A stretch of DNA of 5,270 nt from Gammaproteobacteria bacterium (GTDB taxonomy: Bacteria > Pseudomonadota > Gammaproteobacteria > BMS3Bbin11): NCBI GenBank assembly GCA_030636465.1, contig DAOVWW010000133.1:1-5270 (forward strand), read 5' to 3'. The notes under the pieces were generated by a model. It saw only the letters and a program-made list of their open reading frames with translations. It was not told the origin of the DNA and ran no database searches. Positions 1-4,966 of the stretch are shown here, piece after piece; the first letter of the stretch is position 1, and each line of letters starts with the position of its first letter. Both the position numbers and the translations under genes were made by a program.

Positions 1-1423
1 CGAGACCAAAGGCCACGATCTGCATCACGCTGTCTGACTTGCGCCTGGCGATATTGGCCAGACCAAAACGCCATGCTACACCTACCCTTTTGCGCAGCCG
101 GGAAAGCAGATAAATAAGGCCATAAGCCGCTAGCGCCAGCAGGCTGATGGTCAACAGCATACCGCCCAACACCGACACGACCATCTTCAAGTCGTGCACC
201 TGCCAGTACAGCAGGCTGCCCATACTGAGAAATACGGTGCCATATATCAACCAGCCACGAGTGGACACCGGTGCCTGGTCGCGACGCAACACCCGAAGTG
301 GCGGCACCTGCCTGAGTGCCAGCAATGGCGGCATGGCAAAGCCTAACAATAAAATAATGCCGGTGGCATAACCCATTACCACTGGCAGCAGTGTCGGCGC
401 TGGCAGACTGGTGAGAAAAAGCTTATCCAGTATCTGGCTAATGCCGGCCTGGGTCAGCAGACCCAGGGCTACGCCAACACTGCTGGCGATTAATGCCAGC
501 CATAACATTTCCAGACTAAAAACGAGTATGATTTTTCTCTGCGTGGCACCGAAACAACGGTACATCGCAGCACTGTCGAAATGACGATGGGCATAACGCC
601 GGGCTGCCGTGGCAACCGCAACACCTGCCAACAGCACGCTAATTATTGAAGCCAGGCTCAGGAACTGCTGTGCACGTTCCAGTGCCACACGTAATTCAGG
701 CCGGGCATCACTGACGCTGAGGATTTTTTCATCCGGCAGCTTGCGCGATTTAATCTCCTTACGGAACTGATCTACTAGCGGCTGTTCGCCATCAATCAAG
801 AGGCGATAATTAACCATTGAGCCCTGGCCAATTAACTGTGTCTCAGTTATATCATCAAGATTAATCATGACCCGGGGTGCGACACTGAACATGTCACCGC
901 CACGATCCGGCTCATAGGTGAGTAGCTGACTGATGTTAAATGAGATGGCACCCAGCTGCAGTTGATCGCCCACCTTCAGCCCCAGCATTTGCAACAAACG
1001 AGGCTCCACCCAAATATTATGACTTGCAGGAATGGTATCGGTGACACGGTCCTGCGTAAAAGCGGCATCAGCAATATGCAATTCACCACGAAACGGGTAA
1101 CCGACCCCCACTGCTTTCACCTCGACCAGCTGTGGTTTTTCTCCACTAATAGCAACACTGCGAAACTGCAGGGTATTTGCTGTCTGCAGACCTAAAGTTT
1201 TCGCCTCTGAGGCTATCTCTGCTGATACTGGTTTAGCGGAGCTGATTACCAGGTCTGCGGCGATTAATTCGGCAGCTTGCTGTTGTATGCCACGATCGAC
1301 ACGGTCGATGAAAAAACCTACCGCACTAACGGCAGTAACCGCAATAATCAATGCGACAGCAAGTATCCTCAGCTCCCCACCTCGCCAGTCGCGCCATAAC
1401 ATGCGCCATGAAAATGCCAACAT
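1..1423 (-). CDS. ybbP: ABC transporter permease YbbP (MacB/LolE-type), C-terminal part outside window
   Basis: Inner-membrane permease that pairs with the YbbA ATPase. My reverse-strand translation gives 474 codons without a stop from ATG at 1423 to the window edge. The start reads [20 protein letters not shown] first hydrophobic segment (about residues 21-38) is followed by a large periplasmic domain (about 40-250), then helices near 256-275, 299-322 and 345-370, the typical FtsX/MacB-type fold. A further helix pair (about 391-407 and 414-440) begins the second half seen in ten-helix YbbP proteins. E. coli YbbP has about 800 residues, so a little over half is present. The start codon shares one base with the ybbA stop (TAATG), which implies translational coupling. 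In E. coli the gene follows ybbA in the same way. The family is linked to moving or extracting hydrophobic molecules, but the substrate is not shown by the sequence. Confidence 0.9.
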   Translation of the reverse strand, partial: MLAFSWRMLWRDWRGGELRILAVALIIAVTAVSAVGFFIDRVDRGIQQQAAELIAADLVISSAKPVSAEIASEAKTLGLQTANTLQFRSVAISGEKPQLVEVKAVGVGYPFRGELHIADAAFTQDRVTDTIPASHNIWVEPRLLQMLGLKVGDQLQLGAISFNISQLLTYEPDRGGDMFSVAPRVMINLDDITETQLIGQGSMVNYRLLIDGEQPLVDQFRKEIKSRKLPDEKILSVSDARPELRVALERAQQFLSLASIISVLLAGVAVATAARRYAHRHFDSAAMYRCFGATQRKIILVFSLEMLWLALIASSVGVALGLLTQAGISQILDKLFLTSLPAPTLLPVVMGYATGIILLLGFAMPPLLALRQVPPLRVLRRDQAPVSTRGWLIYGTVFLSMGSLLYWQVHDLKMVVSVLGGMLLTISLLALAAYGLIYLLSRLRKRVGVAWRFGLANIARRKSDSVMQIVAFGL

Positions 1424-2109
1424 TATTCTTGCACCAGCCGGCCACCTTCCAGGTGCAGACGAGACTCACATAATTCAGCCAGCGCTTCGTCGTGCGTAGC
1501 CATAATCAGAGTAGTACCCTGTTCGCGGTTGAGCTCAAATAATAAATCGATAATACGTTTCCCCGTGACCTGATCAAGATTGCCTGTCGGCTCATCTGCA
1601 AATAATAATTTCGGGCTGCTTGCGAAGGCACGGGCAATGGCGCAACGCTGCTGCTCTCCACCGGAAAGCTGGCTGGGATAATGATGTAATCGTTCACCTA
1701 GTCCCACCCGTGTAAGGATATCTTTTGCAGTGTCAGCCGCTTTACTGGCGGAGGCCAGCTCCAGCGGCAGCATAACGTTCTCCAGTGCCGTCAGGCCACC
1801 CAGCAGCTGGAAATTCTGGAACACAAAACCCACAGACCCCGCGCGCAGTAGACCCCTGCCATCTTCATCGAGCTCACCGAGGTCGATAGCATTAATCTTT
1901 ACCTGACCGGAACTTGCGATATCCAGGCCCGCCAACAGACCCAGCAGCGTGGTCTTACCCGAGCCGGATGCACCGAGTATGGCAACAGAGGTTCCCGCCG
2001 ATATACTAAAGTTGATATCATCCAGTATTACCAAGCGACCTTCAGATGTGGTGACCCGCTTACCCAGTTGAATGGCCTGAACAAACCCTGCTGACTGCTG
2101 TGAACCCAT
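1423..2109 (-). CDS. ybbA: ABC transporter ATP-binding protein YbbA
   Basis: Cytoplasmic nucleotide-binding subunit that powers the YbbP permease. The 228-residue product has every expected ABC motif: Walker A GASGSGKT (46-53), Q-loop Gln98, signature LSGGEQQR (148-155), Walker B ending in LLFADE (168-173), D-loop GNLD (176-179) and switch His206. The Phe-Gln-Asn-Phe Q-loop context and ADEPTGNLD are typical of the MacB/LolD group. The frame stays open upstream to 2232, but I chose ATG at 2109. It gives the same length as E. coli YbbA, and an AGGAG Shine-Dalgarno sequence lies 10 bases upstream. The longer version would also add 41 residues encoded antisense to the tesA signal peptide. The start codon overlaps that of divergent tesA, and the stop overlaps the ybbP start. 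Its promoter must therefore lie inside tesA. Confidence 0.94.
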   Translation of the reverse strand: MGSQQSAGFVQAIQLGKRVTTSEGRLVILDDINFSISAGTSVAILGASGSGKTTLLGLLAGLDIASSGQVKINAIDLGELDEDGRGLLRAGSVGFVFQNFQLLGGLTALENVMLPLELASASKAADTAKDILTRVGLGERLHHYPSQLSGGEQQRCAIARAFASSPKLLFADEPTGNLDQVTGKRIIDLLFELNREQGTTLIMATHDEALAELCESRLHLEGGRLVQE

Positions 2110-2731
2110 GTTGCGACCACTCCTGTTAATTTTTACGCTGCTAATCCTACAATTTAGTCCGGCGCATGCCAGTGCTGAAAAACCGGTAATCCTGGTGCTG
2201 GGTGATAGCATCAGTGCTGCCTGGGGACTCAATACAGATGAAGGCTGGGTGGCATTATTGCAAGAGCGGTTGCATGAAAAATCTTATAAAGCCGATGTCG
2301 TCAATGCCAGTGTCAGTGGCGACACCTCACGCACGGCACTCAATCGCCTTGATGATGCACTAATGCAGCACAAACCTTCAATCGTAATCGTTGCTCTCGG
2401 CGGCAATGACGGCCTCCGCGGCCTGCCATTCAGTGAAATTGAAAAAAGCCTGTCCAGCATCATTAACAAAAGCCAGCAGGCCGGGGCGACAGTTTTGCTC
2501 GCCGGAATACGCCTGCCACCCAATTATGGCGGCTTCTACAATTCGCGTTTTGCTGCCCTGTTTCAGAGTTTGTCACAAAAACACAAAGTCCCGCTGGTCC
2601 CTAAAATACTGGATCAGGTAGGCGATAAGCCATCATTGATGCAGGAAGACCGCACGCATCCGACAGCGGAGGGGCAGAAGCGGGTGCTGGAAAATGTCTG
2701 GGTAGGTTTGTTGCCCCTGCTGCCGAAGTAA
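2108..2731 (+). CDS. tesA: Secreted SGNH/GDSL esterase TesA (thioesterase I / lysophospholipase L1)
   Basis: Periplasmic hydrolase of acyl thioesters, esters and lysophospholipids. The 207-residue product matches the E. coli TesA length. A signal peptide covers about residues 1-21 or 1-23, with AHA or ASA before the likely cleavage point. The SGNH blocks are in order: GDS with nucleophile Ser34, Gly71 in SVSGDTS, GGND with Asn100, and DRTHP with Asp181 and His184. Ser34, Asp181 and His184 would form the triad, and Ser34, Gly71 and Asn100 the oxyanion hole. I see no good Shine-Dalgarno sequence before ATG 2108, but the signal peptide leaves no later start. The gene is divergent from ybbA with overlapping start codons, as in E. 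coli. I recall recent structural work describing a YbbAP-TesA complex in E. coli, which would make this the enzyme partner of the transporter. Confidence 0.94.
   Translation: MLRPLLLIFTLLILQFSPAHASAEKPVILVLGDSISAAWGLNTDEGWVALLQERLHEKSYKADVVNASVSGDTSRTALNRLDDALMQHKPSIVIVALGGNDGLRGLPFSEIEKSLSSIINKSQQAGATVLLAGIRLPPNYGGFYNSRFAALFQSLSQKHKVPLVPKILDQVGDKPSLMQEDRTHPTAEGQKRVLENVWVGLLPLLPK
2120..2124 (-). promoter_or_regulatory. Shine-Dalgarno sequence of ybbA
   Basis: AGGAG on the minus strand, 10 bases before the ATG at 2109. It lies inside codons 5-6 of tesA, so one stretch serves as ribosome binding site on one strand and signal-peptide codons on the other. It decides the ybbA start against the longer open frame. 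Confidence 0.7.
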
Positions 2732-2740
2732 TTGAAAAGA

Positions 2741-2799
2741 ATGTTTTATGTTTTACGGTTTACGGTTTACGTAACACCTAAACCGTAAACCGTAACACT
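2741..2799. repeat. Tract of 7-base repeats in the convergent gap, folding on itself
   Basis: Reading from 2741 in steps of seven gives ATGTTTT, ATGTTTT, ACGGTTT, ACGGTTT and ACGTAAC. After three further bases come TAAACCG, TAAACCG and TAACACT. The right half is largely the reverse complement of the left half, so the tract is both tandem and inverted. It begins 9 bases after the tesA stop and runs into the stop codon of the convergent methyltransferase gene. A related tract with the same first unit lies at 4812-4846. I see no coding potential. Confidence 0.75.
2753..2795. terminator. Perfect 17-bp palindrome, possible bidirectional terminator
   Basis: The arm TTACGGTTTACGGTTTA (2753-2769) is exactly repeated in inverse at 2779-2795, with a 9-base loop. 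It sits between the converging ends of tesA and the methyltransferase gene, where a shared terminator is expected. Against a standard intrinsic terminator, the stem has only 6 GC pairs in 17 and there is no clear U-run on either strand. Termination is therefore inferred mainly from position. Confidence 0.4.
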
Positions 2800-3443
2800 T
2801 AAGTCTTTACATACACCTGCGTCAGCCAGACAAGATTATTGTCCTGGTAGATCTTGTCAAAACCCGCATCCCTGATCCAGCTTTCAACCATTTCAGGGTC
2901 ATGTACATAAGGACGAAAATCGGAACGGACAAGTTTCATGAACAAAGCCGTGGCTGACATCACGAAACGTACATACCAGCGATTACGTGGATAAGTCAGG
3001 GCATAAACACGTGCGGTCTTGTTTAATGAGGTATGCACCAGCCCGTCTGCATCGGGATAGCAACAAACGACCTTGTCCAGTACGGTGACATCTGCATCTG
3101 GTACTGACTCGTGGATCTCCATAAAGTCGCCTTCAACATATTCAACACTGTTAGTCAGTTTTCGTTCTTCAGCCCAATGCCGTGCCTCGACGATCATCTT
3201 TGATGCGAGGTCGATGCCTATAGCAGATTTTGCCCCCTGCTCCAGCAAGGTCTGGTGTAAATGGCCAACACCGCTGCCAATTTCAAGTATCTTTGCATCC
3301 TGATAACCTGCCTGCTGCAGGCCTTCCAGCAGCTGTTTCTGTGAGGGTTCAAAACCTTTCTTCTCGAAACGTTTGCGGTAGCGGCCGGCAAAAAAAGAAA
3401 AGAATCGGTTGGCGGAATTTGAATGTGGGCAGCAACAACTCAT
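2799..3443 (-). CDS. Class I SAM-dependent methyltransferase, substrate unknown
   Basis: Soluble methyltransferase of 214 residues with a Rossmann-type fold. Motif I is LEIGSGVG (53-60), the acidic residue after strand 2 is Asp78 in GIDLA, EGDF (104-107) fits motif III, and LDKVVCCYPD (122-131) is the motif IV region. The protein opens with MSCCCPHSNS. Its five cysteines fall in just two clusters, 3-5 and 127-128. From memory, relatives with this N-terminus and the VVCCYPD segment are often auto-annotated as magnesium-protoporphyrin O-methyltransferase. Nothing nearby supports a chlorophyll role, so I do not use that name. No signal peptide is seen. The start is supported by a GAGGAAGA Shine-Dalgarno sequence. 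The gene stands alone, convergent with tesA, and its upstream region contains the fold-back repeat at 3490-3573. Confidence 0.85.
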   Translation of the reverse strand: MSCCCPHSNSANRFFSFFAGRYRKRFEKKGFEPSQKQLLEGLQQAGYQDAKILEIGSGVGHLHQTLLEQGAKSAIGIDLASKMIVEARHWAEERKLTNSVEYVEGDFMEIHESVPDADVTVLDKVVCCYPDADGLVHTSLNKTARVYALTYPRNRWYVRFVMSATALFMKLVRSDFRPYVHDPEMVESWIRDAGFDKIYQDNNLVWLTQVYVKT

Positions 3444-3450
3444 TTATAAT

Positions 3451-3458
3451 TCTTCCTC
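3451..3458 (-). promoter_or_regulatory. Shine-Dalgarno sequence of the methyltransferase gene
   Basis: GAGGAAGA on the minus strand, ending 7 bases before the ATG at 3443. It supports this start, which keeps the N-terminal cysteine cluster in the protein. Confidence 0.65.
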
Positions 3459-3489
3459 AAATGGATATACTAAATACGAAGGTTCACTC

Positions 3490-3573
3490 GTCATTGCGAG
3501 GAACAAAGTGACGAAGCAATCTCAAGCTGACTCACGCGACTAATAGAGATTGCCGCGCTGCGCTCGCAATGAC
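3490..3573. repeat. Fold-back dispersed repeat (GTCATTGCGAG type)
   Basis: Outer arms GTCATTGCGAG (3490-3500) and CTCGCAATGAC (3563-3573) are perfect inverse copies. Inner arms GCAATCTC (3516-3523) and GAGATTGC (3546-3553) are also perfect. The segments between outer and inner arms differ (15 bases at 3501-3515, 9 bases at 3554-3562), so the RNA would form a two-step stem with an internal loop and a 22-base terminal loop. I recognise this as a repeat widespread in several bacterial groups, recalled rather than searched. It lies between two divergent genes and contains no ORF of its own. It could be a non-autonomous mobile element or a source of structured RNA. Confidence 0.7.
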
Positions 3574-3706
3574 AAGAGTTTTTATCAAATCTAGTTTCTT
3601 AATCAAAGCACTGATATGGACAAATATTGTTAATACGGGTTCCTGTTTGATGTGTAATGGAGGCTATGATTCAATTGGATTACAAACCCATAATTAAACA
3701 CAAAAG
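3574..3706. other. Leader region of the secreted protein / thioredoxin pair, no clear promoter
   Basis: About 130 bases of AT-rich DNA between the fold-back repeat and the start at 3707. The promoter of the downstream gene pair should lie here. TATGAT (3665-3670) and CATAAT (3689-3694) resemble -10 boxes, but neither has a convincing -35 box at the right distance, and the second is too close to the start codon. I see no operator palindrome and no riboswitch fold. A GGAGG at 3659-3663 belongs to the possible short ORF described separately. Confidence 0.4.
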
Positions 3707-3710
3707 ATGA
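3657..3710 (+). CDS. Possible 17-residue upstream ORF coupled to the next gene
   Basis: ATG at 3657 opens a frame reading MEAMIQLDYKPIIKHKR that stops at TGA 3708-3710. That stop overlaps the ATG at 3707 of the next gene as ATGA, the classic coupling arrangement. The downstream gene has no Shine-Dalgarno sequence of its own, which makes coupling plausible. A second in-frame ATG at 3666 has GGAGG only two bases upstream, which is too close to be ideal, and the ATG at 3657 has no ribosome site. The peptide has four lysine or arginine residues among its last seven. It could equally be a chance frame, so the call is weak. Confidence 0.25.
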   Translation: MEAMIQLDYKPIIKHKR

Positions 3711-4273
3711 TTACAGACACACTCAAAATAACTTTTTTATGCAGCCTGCTGATTTTATTTACGGCCTCAGACAGCCACGCACAACCCCCAAAACTCGATG
3801 CTGAACATTTTGAAGATAAAGATATCACCGTCATCATCGGATCTCGTACCCCAGAACAGCTATCCGCCTTTTATACCGGGCGAGGTTTCAATCAGGCATC
3901 TATAAATGCAATCACCAAAAAGTGCTTTATCTTCGGCATGGTTGATAACAAGACTTATGACCGATTATGGCTGATTCTCGATGACTGGCAATTCTTTGCT
4001 GCTGACGGCAGCCCGATGAAACGCCTGAAGAAAGGTGACTGGGCCAAAATCTGGAAAGAAACAGGACTAAGCACAGCTCATCAATCGACTTTCGGCTGGA
4101 CACAATTGCCTGAAAGCCGTGATTTAAGACAATTTGAACACGTAGGCGGCAATGTCGCGGTCGAATGGAAAGACAAACCCTTCACACTGGTCGCCACATT
4201 CAAAACAGGGGCTGACAAATCAGGTAAACCAAGAACCATCACTGTTGAGAATCTGACATGTACTCCAAAATAA
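3707..4273 (+). CDS. Secreted protein of unknown function, two cysteines in mature form
   Basis: I do not recognise the family. The 188-residue product begins with a signal peptide (about 1-25, ending SHA before Gln26), so it should be periplasmic. No other membrane segment is seen. The mature part of about 163 residues has only two cysteines, Cys73 and Cys185, the second four residues from the end. Visible segments include RTPEQLSAFYTGRGF (47-61), a tryptophan-rich stretch (WLILDDWQFF, 88-97) and, near the C-terminus, beta-strand-like sequence at 149-184. The start at 3707 is the only ATG before the signal peptide. It has no Shine-Dalgarno sequence but overlaps a possible short ORF. The gene overlaps the thioredoxin gene by 16 bases, so the two are surely co-transcribed. 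A role as substrate or partner of that thioredoxin is an inference. Confidence 0.8.
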   Translation: MITDTLKITFLCSLLILFTASDSHAQPPKLDAEHFEDKDITVIIGSRTPEQLSAFYTGRGFNQASINAITKKCFIFGMVDNKTYDRLWLILDDWQFFAADGSPMKRLKKGDWAKIWKETGLSTAHQSTFGWTQLPESRDLRQFEHVGGNVAVEWKDKPFTLVATFKTGADKSGKPRTITVENLTCTPK

Positions 4274-4812
4274 GCCTTCTTCTCATCCTGCTTGCTCTGC
4301 TGCCACAACAGGCACTTGCTGAGAATACTAACACTCCACAAGCAGCATCTGCAGTACAAAAATCTGCTCTACCCCGAGGCATTATTGTTGTCGATGGCCG
4401 TGATGCACCGGCGCTTGTTTTAAAAGACATCAATGGAGACACCTTCGATTTGTCTGATTCCAGGGGTAAGTGGGTATTCACTCATTTCTGGGCGTCATGG
4501 TGCGGCCCCTGTCGAATGGAAATGCCAACTATTCAGGCCATATCATCAGTATTCAAAGATTCAGACCTTTCCATAGTACTCATCAATACATCAGAAGATG
4601 AAGATACCGTCTTTGATTTTCTCAGCACTGTAGCACCGGATATGAACACCCTGCTCGACAGCGATGGCAAGGCCACCGAGCAATGGCAGCCACGTGGACT
4701 GCCCTCAACCTACTTCGTTGATCCTGAAGGTAAGCTTAGATTTATCGCTCTTGGTGGTAGACCTTGGGATGAGGGGGAATATTTGGGGTTTTTGAAAGGG
4801 CTTATTAAATAA
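4258..4812 (+). CDS. Secreted TlpA/ResA-type thioredoxin-like protein
   Basis: Periplasmic thiol-disulfide protein of 184 residues. The signal peptide runs to about residue 21 (ALA before Glu22). The thioredoxin domain starts near residue 48 with the DAPALVLKDINGDTFDLSD segment typical of the AhpC/TSA-TlpA group. The redox site is WCGPC (81-85), so Cys82 and Cys85 are the active pair. GLPSTYFVD supplies the cis-proline, Pro149. No other cysteine is present. Members usually reduce disulfides in exported proteins, often apocytochrome c or copper-site proteins. No cytochrome maturation gene is visible here, so the target is open. The start lies inside the upstream gene (16-base overlap), with only a weak GAG-containing ribosome site. 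The last codons are unusually G-rich. I could not assign it to a named subgroup such as ResA, CcmG or TlpA itself. Confidence 0.9.
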   Translation: MYSKISLLLILLALLPQQALAENTNTPQAASAVQKSALPRGIIVVDGRDAPALVLKDINGDTFDLSDSRGKWVFTHFWASWCGPCRMEMPTIQAISSVFKDSDLSIVLINTSEDEDTVFDFLSTVAPDMNTLLDSDGKATEQWQPRGLPSTYFVDPEGKLRFIALGGRPWDEGEYLGFLKGLIK

Positions 4813-4846
4813 TGTTTTAGGTATTACGTATTAGGTATTAGGTAAA
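4812..4846. repeat. Second tract of 7-base repeats, after the thioredoxin stop
   Basis: Five units of seven bases follow each other: ATGTTTT, AGGTATT, ACGTATT, AGGTATT and AGGTAAA. The first base is the last base of the thioredoxin stop codon. The first unit is identical to the first two units of the tract at 2741, and both tracts stand just behind a plus-strand gene. Unlike the first tract, this one has no inverse half. Confidence 0.65.
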
Positions 4847-4863
4847 ATCAAAACCCTTCGCCG

Positions 4864-4933
4864 CGGGGACGCGCCTCCCACAACTTCCATAATATTGTAC
4901 AAGGCCGTGGGAATTGTGGGAGGCGCGTCCCCG
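4864..4933. repeat. Inverted pair of REP-like elements forming a long hairpin
   Basis: Arms CGGGGACGCGCCTCCCACAA (4864-4883) and its perfect inverse (4914-4933) form a 20-bp GC-rich stem. The stem can go on through TTCCAT and GTGGGA (4885-4890 with 4907-4912) after one mismatch, using two G-T pairs. The 16-base loop includes the palindrome TTGTACAA (4895-4902). Each arm also holds its own small stem, GGGA with TCCC. GTGGGAGG-type palindromic units arranged head to head are typical of REP/BIME elements in gammaproteobacteria, which are usually mobilised by RAYT transposases encoded elsewhere. Placed 51 bases after the thioredoxin stop, the hairpin may also halt transcription or protect the mRNA end, although no T-run follows. 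Confidence 0.75.
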
Positions 4934-4959
4934 GAGCCTGTAATTAATTCTGTGTAACT
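4934..4959. repeat. Probable terminal inverted repeat of the IS256-family element
   Basis: The segment beginning GAGCCTGTAATTAATTCTGT and continuing GTAAC resembles the ends of IS256-family elements as I remember them, with a leading G, an early CTGT and an inner TGTGTAA. It begins 33 bases from the transposase stop, a normal distance. The partner repeat is outside the window, so this is by resemblance only. Confidence 0.45.
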
Positions 4960-4966
4960 GTCAGGT

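Noticed and set aside
147..1499. Plus-strand frames of 70-77 codons at 147-371, 962-1195 and 1287-1499
   Set aside because: They lie antisense to ybbP and ybbA, show no recognisable domain, and the minus-strand frame is continuous with clear family features.
1506..1697. Minus-strand frame of 63 codons inside ybbA
   Set aside because: Alternative frame of a gene whose ABC motifs fix the true frame.
2110..2232. N-terminal extension of YbbA by 41 residues to an ATG at 2232
   Set aside because: It would be encoded antisense to the tesA signal peptide, does not resemble an ABC N-terminus, and the start at 2109 has a good Shine-Dalgarno sequence and the normal family length.
2284..2621. Frames at 2284-2523 (minus) and 2391-2621 (plus) inside tesA
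   Set aside because: Shadows of tesA, whose catalytic blocks span these positions.
2741..2799. CRISPR-like array
   Set aside because: Units are only seven bases and contiguous, without unique spacers.
2799..3443. Naming the methyltransferase BchM/ChlM
   Set aside because: The resemblance is recalled from automatic annotations only, and no tetrapyrrole or photosynthesis gene is present in the window.
3073..3511. Plus-strand frames at 3073-3303 and 3230-3511 over the methyltransferase gene
   Set aside because: Antisense to motifs I to IV of the methyltransferase. The second runs into the fold-back repeat, and no ribosome site or domain is seen.
3665..3694. Promoter with TATGAT or CATAAT as -10 box
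   Set aside because: No acceptable -35 box at 16-18 bases from either, and CATAAT is too close to the start codon.
4081..4481. Minus-strand frames at 4081-4359 and 4239-4481
   Set aside because: Antisense to the two overlapping secreted-protein genes, which have signal peptides and, for the second, a thioredoxin active site.
4864..4933. Ordinary intrinsic terminator of the thioredoxin operon
   Set aside because: The stem is strong but no T-run follows, and the arms look like REP units. A role in ending transcripts remains possible but is not the primary call.
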